The translations under genes and the position numbers were made by a program. Positions 1 through 10,871 of a stretch of 64,000 nt of DNA are shown in pieces; the stretch's first letter is position 1, and the number at the start of each line of letters is the position of its first letter. The stretch comes from Gadus chalcogrammus (Eukaryota; Chordata; Actinopteri; Gadiformes; Gadidae), in NCBI RefSeq assembly GCF_026213295.1, contig NC_079425.1:28488739-28552738 (forward strand). The letters run 5' to 3'. The notes below the pieces were generated by a model. It searched no databases. It was not told the DNA's origin and was given only the letters and a program-made list of their open reading frames with translations.

Positions 1-207
1 TGGAAACCCTGATCAATATGGCGAAACGGGCCGCTTATTTCAATGAAATGGAACTCCAGCTTCTCCTGGAGAGCTATGACGAGTAGAAGGACATTATCAC
101 AAGAAAAGGGAACGCTAAAGCCTCTGCAACCCGGAGAACAAAAGCCTTGCAGCGGATCTCTGGCCGCGTAAATGCGTTAGTTACACGTCAAAAGCAAGAT
201 CCTTAAT
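1..207 (+). pseudogene. Myb/SANT-like Harbinger partner protein, exon 1 remnant
   Basis: The frame reads TLINMAKRAAYFNEMELQ and continues to VNALVTRQKQDP, with an in-frame TAG after the ESYDE motif. This is the Myb/SANT-like DNA-binding protein that Harbinger elements encode beside the transposase; in the family it helps bring the transposase to DNA. The same exon is intact in copy B on the minus strand (20672-20878) and frameshifted in copy C (24142). The start lies at or before the window edge. The stop and the loss of downstream exons make it a pseudogene. Confidence 0.7.
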
Positions 208-1393
208 ATTTGAGCCATGAATATATAAATATCCCAGTTAAGCATTCTTAAAGATCCTACCACATAACCCCTTTCTTCTAAAGAAATATGTACTCCGATT
301 GCTTCCAAGCGGTCAGCGGATCAAGTATAAAAATTAAGTATAAAAAACATACAAACTGGTAAGCTTTTCCCACCATCGTATTGGTATAAATTTAAATAAG
401 CTATTTTTTTAAGCCAATCGTGAAAAGGCCGACAGTCGGCAGACTGGATCTGGCCCTCAAATTGTCTTGACAATGACACCTGGAGGTACCTACCACCTCA
501 GAGAGTCAGGGGCCATACCCCACTGGTTGAATGTAGGTTTTTGTGTTTTCTTGTATTTTAGATTTTTTATGCCTTCGAAGTAACACATGTAAACTGTGTG
601 CTTGCCACAGCGCATACTATTCCAAATGTTTCTTTTTTTGGTAACTGGGTAGAAAACCTAAAAGTGACAATTCATCAACTTCACAGATCAAGATGGATTA
701 GTGCTTGTAATGAAACCGCCGGCTACGATCGAACATTCTCCAGTGGATGCAAGTCCGTTAGGACTATTTTATACTTTATGTTGTAAATGCCTCTCGGCAT
801 AGTACTCAGACAATATTGCTCTTTGTATGATAGGAGGCCGATACAAATCTTGGATGGGTCATCTGAAACGACTGCGATGTGCTCAGCATCTCCAACATTA
901 TAGCCTAGATAAAACTACCATTTGAAAAAAACGGAGGGCTACGCAAATAGTCTGGAGTGAACTGAGGCCAGGCCCTCGATTGGTAGTGTTGGCTATGTAA
1001 GGCTATTTAAATATATTAAAGATTTTCGCGAGAATCTATATCTCTTCCACTCCAGCAAAAAGTCATCCGATATGCCAAGATGTCGAGCCGTGGTCTTATC
1101 AATCGCTCCCGGTGGATTGTATAATTAGCGTTCCGATATCAGCAGTTCTCTCATCAAAAGGCCATTGTGAACACATGAAATCTGCGGTGAACGCCGGTTG
1201 AAATACCCAAAACCGGGTTATGTTTCAAACTTAACCTGCGCAAAACCAGCTCCGACCAGGTTTGATTCAGAGCATATGTTTCTATAGCAACTAACAGACC
1301 GTGATCCTTTTGGAACGGAAAACCTAGGGTTACCGCAAACCCTGGGTTAACTTACCCGGTTATGTGATAAAACCGGCTTTGTGGAATACCCCT
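1..1393 (+). mobile_element. PIF/Harbinger transposon, family 1, copy A (left end outside window)
   Basis: The right end (about 1300-1393) carries the terminal inverted repeat also seen at the left end of copy B (19428) and the right end of copy C (26862): GTGGAATACCCCT here, followed by CAG. The interior matches copy B in reverse orientation over most of its length. Myb/SANT-related sequence is on the plus strand at 1-207 and a decayed HARBI1 N-terminus on the minus strand near 1030-1170. A non-autonomous deletion derivative: most of the transposase is missing. Confidence 0.8.
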
Positions 1394-1396
1394 CAG

Positions 1397-1796
1397 CACC
1401 CACTGAGAACGAAAACTGACTGGCTGCCGATGACGCGAACACAGCTCTCGCTTTGGGAGTACAGAGATTGGATGGCCCTGAGGAGAGACCTCCTTACCCC
1501 ATACTCCCGCAGCACCTCCCACAGTTTCTCCCGGGGGACCCGGTCATACGCCTTCTCCAGATCCACAAAACACATGTAGACCGGATGGGCATACTCCCAG
1601 GCCCCCTCCAGGATCCTTGCGAGAGTGAAGAGCTGGTCCGTAGTTCCACTTCCGGGGCGAAAACCGCATTGTTCCTCTTCAATCTGAGGTTCGACAATCG
1701 GCCGAACCCTCCTTTCCAGCACCTTGGAGTAGACTTTACCAGGGAGGCTGAGAAGTGTGATACCCCGGTAATTGGCACACACTCTCTGGTCCCCCT
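1397..1796 (-). pseudogene. Non-LTR retrotransposon reverse transcriptase fragment
   Basis: The minus-strand frame carries the RT palm motifs NYRGITLLS, CGFRPG and CFVDLEKAYDRVPRE, typical of fish LINE reverse transcriptases. The clade cannot be fixed from this piece; it is clearly different from the two L2-like LINEs in the window. Only about 130 residues survive: the endonuclease, the YxDD motif and the 3' end are absent. The C-terminal side stops at Harbinger copy A. The N-terminal side abuts the tandem array at about 1797, so an ORF caller fuses about 20 non-LINE residues to its start. Confidence 0.75.
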
Positions 1797-2074
1797 TTGA
1801 AAAGCATTTTGCATAAATAAATATTAGGAAAGTTGATATGCATGTTCTTTTCAATGCAAACGCATTATTAGGCTTACAAAGCGTTGTTTAAGCCATATAC
1901 CACCATTTGGAATTAAAGTCCATTAGTCTTCAGCAACCACAATTTTGAAGTGAAATATATTAGTTTTGAGCACAATCAACATTTTAAGGTCAGAAACATT
2001 GTTGGTCAAAAAGCGATTCTCTCGCTCTGAAAAGCATTTTGCAGAGAAAAATATTAGGAAAGTTGATGTATCTG
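1797..2074 (+). repeat. Irregular tandem repeat array, left part
   Basis: This contains the repeat module GAAAAGCATTTTGC / AAAGTTGATAT / TTTTCAATGCAAAC / CCACCATTTGGAA, found again many times at 7837-9945. It ends at CTG (2072-2074), the target duplication of Harbinger copy D. The two parts were therefore one array before D inserted. Confidence 0.75.
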
Positions 2075-2245
2075 AGGCCTGTTTCAGGTAGCTGGTTTAA
2101 CATACTCTGAGTTTAATCCTGCGCTCTGAGTTGGTTGACTCAGAGTTCAGGGTTGAAAAGCAACTCTGGGTTTTCGGTTTCAGAACAGTTGATCAGCGTT
2201 GGGTCAAGAGCCATCATCAATGGATCTCTGATAACATGATCAAAC

Positions 2246-2349
2246 ATGGACCAAAAGCGTAGATCCACTTACTTTTCCCCCACGGAATTGGAAATTCTAA
2301 TGAACGTGTATTCCGAGCTTGGCAGGAAATAGCTGAACAAGTCAATGCG
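2246..2349 (+). pseudogene. Myb/SANT-like partner protein, exon 1 with internal deletion
   Basis: ATG at 2246 opens MDQKRRSTYFSPTELEILMN, the start of a Myb/SANT-like domain, then hits a stop after LGRK. The end of the domain (AWQEIAEQVNA) follows at once in another frame, so the middle has been deleted. Copy E (62835-62977, minus strand) keeps part of the missing middle but lacks this C-terminal part. The next exons are at 6547-6957, beyond the L2 insertion, so the LINE sits in what was an intron. Confidence 0.7.
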
Positions 2350-2417
2350 TGAGTCAAATAAATTAGTAAAATAAAATAAGAGGAAAGTTTAATATCTTCC
2401 ACTTATTCAATATGTAA

Positions 2418-2418
<1 letters not shown>

Positions 2419-2478
<60 letters not shown>
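2419..2478 (+). repeat. (TG)n microsatellite
   Basis: An uninterrupted TG dinucleotide run of about 30 units in the Myb-gene intron of Harbinger D. Copy E has the complementary (AC)n at the equivalent place (62706-62768), so the microsatellite was already present in the family's progenitor. Confidence 0.95.
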
Positions 2479-2479
<1 letters not shown>

Positions 2480-2565
2480 AATTTACGCAACCCCAAGTTG
2501 CCCCACGAGGACTTGGCAGCAAATGAAGTACAAAAATATAGTTTAAACAGGTAAACTAATGTTTA

Positions 2566-5500
2566 CCTGTTGTATCTAGGCAACAAACGGAGAGGACGCT
2601 GGCGCTGTCTGTTCGCCGCTTTTCCAAGCAATTTTTGGGCCAATTTTGGCCAATTTTACTTAAAAAGTGATTTTTTGTTGACATATTATCTCTACTTGGT
2701 TCCCTGCAAGCTACATCAGCGACGAAAAGCAAGCTTATGGACTGTCTTTAGTTGTTCCAGTGTTATTGTGTTATTGTGAAGAGCCGTGTAGCTCACTTGT
2801 TATTTTGGTTTCCCTAGTAACGGCTAAAAACAACGGCTAAAAACAAGTAGCCGATGTGACATTTTCCTGGTCACTGCTGGCGTTTTTTTTCGGCGATCCT
2901 GGTGAGGAATATGCCCTGGTCAACCTGCTAAGCTGTCTCTACTGTCTCGTGGATTTTCTGCACTGCCTCCCAGCTCTTCCCCAGATGCGTCGGGTCCGTA
3001 CCTAGCTGCTAACAGGCAGACATCACTCAACATCAGGTTCGATGTTGACGTACTTCGCCCCACAGCTGCTGAAGTACAACAATCGCTCCATCCCACCCTG
3101 TATTTCCACCATTAAGCAGCTAGGACTATTGCGTAGACCTCGATATATCCACAGAGGCTCAGGGAGAAACTTTATTTATGGTCAGCCTGCCGGCTTCATC
3201 ACATCCATTAGGTCCGCTGAGACGGCTGAGGGCAAAAGACGTAACATCACGAGATCCCCGCACTCCCGGCTGGATAGATTTCATGGATTGGATTCCAACC
3301 TGCGCGTTGTGGATTTTAAGGCTCTACGACCTGTACAGAGAATAACTCCACAGTCACTGGTTAAATTTGAACTTTTCAACACTCAATCCTTAAATAATAA
3401 ATCCAGCTTGATTGAAGAGCATATCAGGGAAAAAGGACTTGACTTCATGTGTCTAACAGAAACCTGGCACCAGCCAGAGGTTTACTCTGCCCTAAACGAA
3501 GCCTGTCCCCCAGGCTACAGTTACTTGGAGGCAGCCCGCAGAACTGGACGCGGTGGTGGCCTAGCATCCACAAACAGGACCTGGAGTTGTCCCCCATGGT
3601 GCTGCCTACAACTTCCTCCTTTGAATGTCTTGCATTCACATGCAAGCCCCCCCATCCCATGACTGTTCTACTCATATACAGGCCCCCTAAACCCAACTCT
3701 GCTTTCATCCCGGAAATGTCTGATCTCCTCACAACACTCTGTACTACCTCTGCCAATACCATCATTCTGGGTGATTTAAATATTCATGTTGACACCCCCT
3801 CATGCCAGCCCGCTGCTGATTTTCTTCAGCTGCTAGACTCCCTCAACCTACAACAACATGTTGATGCCCCCACACACTCCAGAGGACACACAATTGACCT
3901 GGTCATCTCAAACTCGGCCCCCATCAGCAACCTACAGGTCTATGATCTTGGCGTCTCGGATCACAGAGTTGTGTCAATGGAGCTCCCTTTTCCTTCCTCC
4001 CACACCAAACCAAAGCGGCAGATCCACTTCAGGAATGTGAAAAATATCAACATGGATGCCCTGGCCCTGGACCTTCAACATCTCTCCTCTGGCTCAACTG
4101 ACTCCCTCTCTGTTGCTGACTCAGTGGACTTATACAACCAGTCCCTGAGCAGTCTCCTGGATCTCCACGCCCCCTTAACATCGAGGTCAGTCTCCTTCTC
4201 GCGCTCCGCACCCTGGTACACCAGTGAACTACGTACAATGAAGGCTGCTGGGCGTGTCCTTGAGCGGCGACTCAAGGCCTCTGGTCTGACCGTTCACAAA
4301 CAGGCATACAGGGAACACAGGAGGGCTTATGCTGAAGCCCTGAATAATGCACGGTCCAGGTTCTATTCCGCAATAATCAACAATAGCCCTGGTAACTCCA
4401 AACAGCTCTTTTCAACTGTCCATCACCTTCTCAAACCCCCTTTACCATCCCAATCTGATGTCACCACGTAGAGGTGCAACATGCACATCAACTTTTTTAA
4501 ACAAAAAGTGAATAACATCCGCTCACACCTCTCCACCACTACTGCCCTGCCCCTTCAAACTGCTGACCCACCGATTGACTCTGTCCAGACCCTCTGCTCC
4601 TTCTCCAGCATCACAAAGGAAGAGGTGGAGGACGTCATCAGGAAAATGAAGCCATCCACCTGTGCACTAGACCCCTTCCCTACAGCTCTGCTGAAGGCCA
4701 ACATCTCTGCTGTCTCTCCACTCATCACCAATATCATTAACCACTCCCTCCTGGCCGGCCATATCCCATCTGCATTAAAAACTGCTGTCATCAGACCAAC
4801 ATTAAAAAAACCTACCCTTGATCCAGAAGTCCTCTCCAACTACAGGCCCATCTCAAATCTCCCATTTCTGTCAAAAGTTCTGGAAAAAACAATTGCAGCA
4901 CAACTCCAGGATCACCTCATACAACATCACTTGTTTGAAAAATTCCAGTCTGGTTTCCGCTATGGCCACAGTACAGAAACAGCCTTGGTCAGGGTCACAA
5001 ATGACCTCCTGATGGCAGCAGACACCGGCTCCCCATCTCTCCTCATCCTCCTGGACTTAACAGCTGCTTTTGATACGGTTGACCACAATATTCTCCTTCA
5101 CCGCCTGCAATACACCATTGGACTATCAGGAAATGTAAAGAACTGGTTCACCTCGTACCTCACTGACAGAACTGAGCACGTTGCCCTGGGCAAAGCAAAA
5201 TCACACACCAATAACGTCACCTGCGGTGTCCCCCAGGGCTCGGTGTTGGGCCCCACACTGTTCTCACTGTACATGCTCCCCCTGGGTAGTGTCATTAGCA
5301 GGCATGGCTTGTCTTACCACTGCTATGCTGATGATACACAGCTCTACATCAGGACAACCCCCACTTCTTCTGCCCCTCTGCCAACATCCACACTGACCAC
5401 CTGCCTGGAGGAGATAGAGGCGTGGATGAAGCTCAACTTCCTACAACTTAACAGCCATAAAACGGAAGCCATCCTTGTTGGCACGCCACATCAGCTCCGC

Positions 5501-6293
5501 TCCCCCACCATCACCAATATCACCTTCTCTGGCAAAAACATCCCCCTTTCCACATCCGTCACCAACCTCGGTGTTAAAATGGACCCACAACTTAATTTTG
5601 ACACCCACATCAAACACCTCTGTAAGACAGCTTTATACCACCTCAGGAACATCGCCAAACTCCGCCAATCACTCACCCTGGCTGATGCAGAGAAGCTCGT
5701 CCATGCCTTTGTCTCCTCCAGGTTGGACTACTGCAATGCACTCCTCATTGGGATCCCTGGCAAGAGCATCCAGAGGCTCCAATACATTCAAAACAGTGCT
5801 GCCAGGGTCCTGATGAGGGTGCGCAAGCATGACCACATCACCCCCATCCTGAAATCACTGCACTGGCTCCCTGTCTCACTCAGAATTGAGTACAAGGTCT
5901 CCCTCCTCACCCACCAGTGCCTTCACGGACTTGCCCCCCTCTACCTTCAGGAACTCCTCACCCCCCCGACAAACTCACGTACACTCCGTTCAGGATCCAC
6001 TCACACCCTCCAAACCCGACATACGAAGCTGTGCACCATGGGTGATCGGGCCTTTTCTGCTGCTGCCCCTAGACTATGGAACGCCCTCCCTGACCACCTG
6101 AGGGCTCCACAGACTACAGCTCTTTTTAAACGGAACCTCAAAACCCATCTCTTTAAAAGAGCATTTAGCTAAACTTTCTTTGAGGTTCCCCCTTTTTAAT
6201 AGTTTTTTGGTATTTTTTTTCTCTGAAGCACTTTGAGATTCTTGAATATAAAGTGCATTATAAATAAAATGTATTATTATTATTATTATTATT
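2566..6293 (+). mobile_element. L2-type LINE, near full length, inserted in Harbinger D
   Basis: About 3.7 kb: a 5' region, an endonuclease-reverse transcriptase ORF, and a 3' end reading AAGTGCATTATAAATAAAAT followed by (TTA)n, the usual tail of fish L2 elements. ATGTTTA occurs on both sides (2559-2565 and 6294-6300) as a 7-bp target duplication. The uninterrupted sister sequence in copy E (about 62620-62635, reverse strand) has this word once, which fixes both insertion boundaries. A second L2-like copy lies at 40098-47727 on the minus strand. Confidence 0.9.
3042..6172 (+). pseudogene. L2 endonuclease / reverse transcriptase ORF (one frameshift, one stop)
   Basis: An apurinic-like endonuclease occupies the first part: FNTQSLNNKS, CLTETWHQPE, the catalytic-region motif ILGDLNIHVDTP, and SDHRVVSMELP. 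The reading frame shifts near 3563, right after the RGGGLA motif, and an in-frame TAG lies at 4469-4471. From 4481 a 563-residue stretch holds the RT: NYRPISNLPFLSKVLEK, GFRYGHSTETAL, DLTAAFDTVDH, GVPQGSVLGP and the active site CYADDTQLY (YADD at about residues 282-285). The C-terminal domain, with SRLDYCNALL and WNALPDHLR, is complete to the stop at 6172. The protein would nick target DNA and prime cDNA synthesis. Only two lesions suggest a fairly recent insertion. Confidence 0.9.
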
Positions 6294-6546
6294 ATGTTTA
6301 ATTGAAATCAAATCAATTGTGCTATTTTGCCTGCTCTACCTAATTTAACAGCTATGTTCAACATGTATTATATATTTGTATACTATATTTAAGCAGTAAA
6401 TGTAAGTAGTACATTTCCCAGCCACCCCAACACTGCCAATATTTAATAGGATTTAGATATATTAGAAGGCTACACCTAGGCAAAATGCATTATAAATATA
6501 TATGTGTCTTCAAAATAGCGCTTACTGAATATTAGGGTAACATTTT

Positions 6547-6957
6547 CCTCCATGTTAGCAAATCAAAAAAATGCAGAGGCCCGGCAGACTGGAGGGGGTC
6601 CACCACCTGCAGCCCTCACAGAGGCTGAGGAGATGGCCCTCAGCCAACAGAGTATGCGTCCTGTGGCTGAGGGCATCCCTGGGGGGAGCTCCTCTGATCC
6701 CCCCCACCCCCCAGGATAGAAGTGCCTTTACAGTATAAGAGGTTGGTTATTCAAAATAATTAAATATGTACACGCAACCCAGCGCGTTGCAAATTAGATG
6801 GGGCAATATTCTGGCTCAAGTAATAATTGCACTGTCTAATCATCTTCTTCCAGCTACTGATGAACCAGATGCCCTCACCAACCTCCATGCAATTGTAACA
6901 ATTCAAAAGATGCAAAAGGATGCTTTGGAGATCCAAATTTTGGAACATAAGTTATAG
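6547..6957 (+). pseudogene. Harbinger D partner protein, middle and C-terminal exons
   Basis: The first segment reads EARQTGGGPPPAALTEAEEM then VAEGIPGGSSSDPP, the linker found after the Myb/SANT domain in Harbinger partner proteins. A second segment (6853-6957) encodes a charged, likely coiled-coil tail including IQKMQKDALEIQILEHKL. The same two segments occur on the minus strand in copy E (62369-62178 and 62123-61899). The L2 lies between these exons and exon 1, and exon 1 is itself deleted, so no functional protein is expected. Confidence 0.65.
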
Positions 6958-7419
6958 GTGGGTGAGGTGCAAACTGGGATAGGCTACTGTACCCAGCTCT
7001 AAAAACATACCCAATATAAATGACTTTTTTTTTTTTTGTGCTCTCAGGAAATAAAAAAATCCTCATAATAAGTAGATTGTCTTTATTAGAACACGGGCTG
7101 TGGTGGGACAAGTTATTTTGTTGAACAGTTTACTCAAAGGATTTTACTTCAGTGAACAATGCAGACGATTATGCTGAGCATGTGCATGTAGAGAAGAACA
7201 GCATCTGGTTAAAAGCAGTACCAGGGTCTTTTCTGCCTTGCATTCTTAAAATGAGTTTCTTGACTTGCAGCAATTATAGGTCCGTGGTTAGTCAGCTACT
7301 CTGATCATGGGAAAGCCACAACGTTGAAGTGACTGTAGTACAGAGCGGGTGTGATGCACGGGGCGGATCATTCTGCACATGCGTTAATTGCGATAAAAAA
7401 ACTAAAAAAAAAACTTAAA

Positions 7420-7641
7420 GCATGCCCCCGGTGCGTTTGACAGTTAACATGGGGGCTGAGAAGGTGGTCTAAATAAATGATAGATTGCGCTGAAAAACGA
7501 TAGCGCTCGTGAAGAAAATTATCAGGAAAATAAAGTAGGCCTATATCCAACCGGGGTCTTAATAATCGTTCCTCACGGAGATTCCTTCTGAGGATCGCAG
7601 CCTCTACGTCCACAGGCTCTCCTAGAAAAGGACATGCCATT
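7420..7641 (-). pseudogene. HARBI1-like transposase, N-terminal fragment (copy D)
   Basis: The minus-strand ATG at 7641 opens MACPFLGEPVDVEAAILRRN, followed by RPRLDI and ERYRFSAQSIIYLDHLL. This is the N-terminal helical region of PIF/Harbinger transposases (DDE_Tnp_4 family). It breaks off near 7420, before the first catalytic aspartate, at a poly-A stretch, and the rest of the transposase is absent. Copy E carries the same truncation on the plus strand (61325), so the deletion was inherited from a shared non-autonomous progenitor. Confidence 0.8.
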
Positions 7642-7836
7642 TCTAACACTTCCTTCTGTCGGAGAGCTGCCTTCAGCCTTATAGACAACAAACTCAGAGT
7701 AGGTCTAACCACCTCCCGAGCAGGTTAGACCCACGGCGTATGTACCTGCTACCTGAAACGGAAAACCCAGAGTTTCCACTAACTCAGAGCGAACAAACTC
7801 GGGGTTGCCTTAAAACCAGCTACCTGAAACAGGGCT

Positions 7837-9945
7837 CTGTTCTTTTCAATGCAAACTTGTTACCCGGCTTACAAAAGGCTTGTATTAGGCATATACCACT
7901 GTTTGGAGGAGAAGTCCATTAGTTACAGTAACCACCATTTGGAAGTGAAGTCCATTGGTTACAGTAACCACCATTTAGAAGTCAAGCCCATTAGTTTTGA
8001 GCAACCACCACTTGGAAGCTAAGTACATTAGTTTTGAGCACAATCAACATTTTAAGGTCCAAATCACATTGTTGGTCAAAAAGTGATTCTCTCACTCTGA
8101 AAAGCATTTTGCACCCATAAATACTAGAAAAGTTGATATTTGTGTTCCTTTCACTGCAAACGTGTTACTAGGCTATACAAAAGGGTTATATGCCATATAC
8201 CACCATTTGGAGGTGAAGTCCATTAGTCTTCAGCAACCACCATTTGGATGTGATATTAGTTTTGAGCACTATCAAAATTTTAAGGCCAGGAACATTGATG
8301 TTCAAAAAGTGATTCCCTAGCTCTTTAAAGAATTTTGCACACATAAAAATGAGAAAAGTGGATATATCTGTTCCTTTCAATGCAAACGTGTTACCCGGCT
8401 TTAAAAAGGGTTGTATGAGCCATGTACCACCATTTGGAAGTGAAGTCCATTAGTTAACCTGTAACTAATGGACTTCACTTCAAAATGGTGGTTACTGTTA
8501 CAGATACTGTTACAGTAACCACCATTTGGAAGTCAAGTCCATTAGTTTTGAGCAACTGTCATGCCAAATTTGTACCGGCTGCCAAATTTGTACCGGGCGC
8601 GTCATCCATACGTAATCCATTCCAAACCTGCATGGCAGCAGATGATCGCGTCGTCCGTTGCCGGGCAGGTTTCAAAAAACATTCGCGCTCATGTTGCCAA
8701 AGAGGAAATAACATAATACAGTTAACGGATCGCTAGATAATGTAATGTTTTGTTGGGTTCCTTAATAAACACACGATGTATCTTGGAACAGACATCAACA
8801 TGCAGCGCGCCAATCCAACTGCGCATGCTCCGTGTGACGGTCTAATAACTGATGTTGATATCATTACAGATTACACTTGTTTTTACTTTATATTTGTATT
8901 GTATCTAATTGTTTAATCAAATTTAGCAAGTAAACTGAGTGTTTAAAGCAGGTCATGGACGAACTAGCACAATACAGATAACGGATCGCTAGATAGAAGT
9001 TTCGCGAATGTTCACGTCATTCGACGCGATCATCTGTTGCCAGGCAGATTTGGAGTGGATTACGTGTGGATGACGCGCCCGGTACAAATTTGGCAGTCGG
9101 TACAAATTTGGCATGACACAACCACCATTTTGAAGTGAAGTACATTAGTTTTGAGCACAATCAACATTTTAAGGTCAGAATCACATTGTTGGTCAAAAAG
9201 TGATTCTCTCGCTCTGAAAAGCATTTTGCACACATAAAAATTAGAAAAGTTGATATTTCTGTTCCTTTCAATGCAAACGGGTTACTAGGCTTACAAAAGG
9301 CTTGTATACGCCATATACCACCATTTGGAAATGAAGTCCATTAGTTTTGATCAACATCCATTTGGAAGTGAAATATATTAGTTTTGAGCACAATCAATAT
9401 TTTAAGGTCAGAATTACGTTGTTGGTCAAAAAAGGGATTCTCTCTCTTTGAAAAGCATTTTGCATACTTAAATAATAGGAAAGTTGATAAATCAGTTATT
9501 TTCAATGCAAACGCATTGTTAGGCTTACAAAGGGTTGTTCAAGCCATATACCACCATTTGGAAGTGAAGTCCATTAGTCTTCAGTGACCACCATTTGGAT
9601 GTGAAATATATTAGTTTTGAGCTCAATCAACATTTTTGGTGGTCAAAAAGTGATTCTCTCGCCCTGAAAAGCATTTTGCCCACATACAAATTAGAAACGT
9701 TGATATTTCTGTTCCTTTCAATGCAAACGTGTTTACCAGGCTTACAAAAGGGTTGTATAAGCCATATGCCCCCATTTGAAAGTTAAGTCCATTAATTTCA
9801 GCAGCCACCATTTGGAAGTGAAGTACATTAGTTTGGAGCACAATCAACATTTTAGAGTCAGAATCACATGGTTGGTCAAAAAGTGATTCTCTCCCTCTGA
9901 AAAGCAATTTGCACACATAAAAACGGGGAAAGTTGAAATTTCTGT
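7837..9945 (+). repeat. Irregular tandem repeat array, right part (units about 210-320 bp)
   Basis: At least six diverged units share the modules CCACCATTTGGAAGTGAAG, AATCAACATTTTAAGGTCAG, AAAAGTGATTCTCTC, GAAAAGCATTTTGC and CTTTCAATGCAAAC. The spacing of the last module is uneven (about 310, 225, 240, 210 and 230 bp once the 8557-9118 insertion is removed). Short ORFs on both strands repeat with the units and show no domain. It runs into a DIRS-like end at about 9946. Confidence 0.8.
8557..9118. mobile_element. Nonautonomous DNA transposon with about 100-bp TIRs and 4-bp TSD, copy 1
   Basis: The ends are inverted repeats of about 100 bp starting TGTCATGCCAAATTTG; the word GCCAAATTTGTACCGG occurs twice in each arm. 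CAAC flanks both sides (8553-8556 and 9119-9122), and the unoccupied array unit near 8001 has CAAC once. There is no coding capacity. A diverged relative is at 18295-18884. TIRs starting TGTNR with a 4-bp duplication are what I recall for the Ginger superfamily, so it may be a Ginger-like derivative. Confidence 0.85.
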
Positions 9946-10160
9946 TCTATATCGTATAGGCTTCGCCTTTTAAGGCTATTGCTCTTGGGTTTTCCCTAGG
10001 CGTGAGCCGTAGGGCCGTAGCACTGAAAAATGTGTAATCCCAACTGTTCTGACATAATCAATTTGCTCCTCTTTGCTGTTTAAACTTGTAAAAGAAGGAC
10101 ACCTACTGGTGTACCCTTGGTATCGCACCCTACGTGCCTTTGTTTAGTTTTGCCTCGCTC
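9946..10160. mobile_element. DIRS-like terminal-region fragment
   Basis: TATAGGCTTCGCCTTTTAAGG, then GGGTTTTCCCTAGGCG and GAGCCGTAG, match the ends of the 39806-40089 element and the DIRS fragment at 47730 onward. No coding sequence is preserved. I infer a remnant of a DIRS-element end. Confidence 0.5.
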
Positions 10161-10264
10161 GCGAGAATCTACTCGCGTGCTAGGTGAGTCAATCTATGAA
10201 AAAAAAGGGCTTAACCCCAAAAAAATTGATACAAAAGGTTTTTCAATGGATTTGGTATACTAAA

Positions 10265-10690
10265 AGTATACCAAAATATACCTCCCAGAAAGCCCTAATT
10301 TCCAAGATGGCGGCCGAAATGGCGGGAGGGAGCTTGAAATGGCTATATCTCAAATTGAAAAAATGTTGCAAAGGAATTATCTAGGAAAATACACCTTCTG
10401 GAAAGGCTTCATTTCCAAGATGGCGTCCAAAATGGTGGCCGGCCAAGCTTAAAATGGCTATATATCTCAATAGAAAATGATTTTTCGAATGATTTTTCAC
10501 TTGATTCTGGTACCTGCAAATATGCTTATGAACATACTAACAATCTAGGAAAATATAACTCCCAGAAAGGCTTCATTTTCATAATGGCGTCCAAAATGGC
10601 GGCCGGGAGCTTAGAATGGCTATATCTCAAATGGAAAATGTAACAAAAGAATGTTTCAACTGATTCTGGTACCTCTATACATTAAGAACG
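10265..10690 (+). repeat. Tandem repeat (about 3 units of 130-165 bp) with YY1-like motifs
   Basis: The units share a (CTCCC/CTTCT)AGAAAGGC-type start, TTTCCAAGATGGCG, CAAAATGGCGGCCGG, GGCTATATCTCAA and TTGATTCTGGTACC. AAGATGGCGGCC (near 10303) and AAAATGGCGGCC (near 10594) match the YY1 consensus AANATGGCGGC. The remaining units carry one-base variants. An ORF at 10184-10384 is repeat-derived, with no recognisable domain. Confidence 0.7.
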
Positions 10691-10871
10691 TGCGACAAAT
10701 CATATGAGGCATGTCCCAATACTGTTTAAATGTAGCTTAAGGGGTAAGGTGGAGGGCTAACATCCCCTCAAAATTTAGATTTTCGATGGGCACCCTCAAA
10801 GCGCTTCAGTTCTGACTTGCTCCCACAATACCTTGCGAGAAAACGGAAAATCAAGAAATATCCTAGACAAG

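Larger units (their letters stand above)
2075..7836 (+). mobile_element. PIF/Harbinger transposon, family 2, copy D, with nested L2 LINE
   Basis: The ends are AGGCCTGTTTCAGGTAG (left) and its near inverse CTACCTGAAACAGGGCT (right). Both are flanked by CTG (2072-2074 and 7837-7839), a 3-bp target duplication of the CWG type known for some zebrafish Harbingers. The plus strand carries Myb/SANT partner exons (2246 onward, 6547-6957). The minus strand carries a HARBI1-like N-terminus (7641 leftward). Without the L2 insertion it is about 2.0 kb, the size of copy E (61100-63184). The transposase catalytic region is missing, so it is non-autonomous. Confidence 0.85.

Noticed and set aside
598..786. 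62-aa ORF, repeated at 20041-20283 on the other strand
   Set aside because: It is shared only because both lie in Harbinger family-1 copies; it does not match the partner-protein frame.
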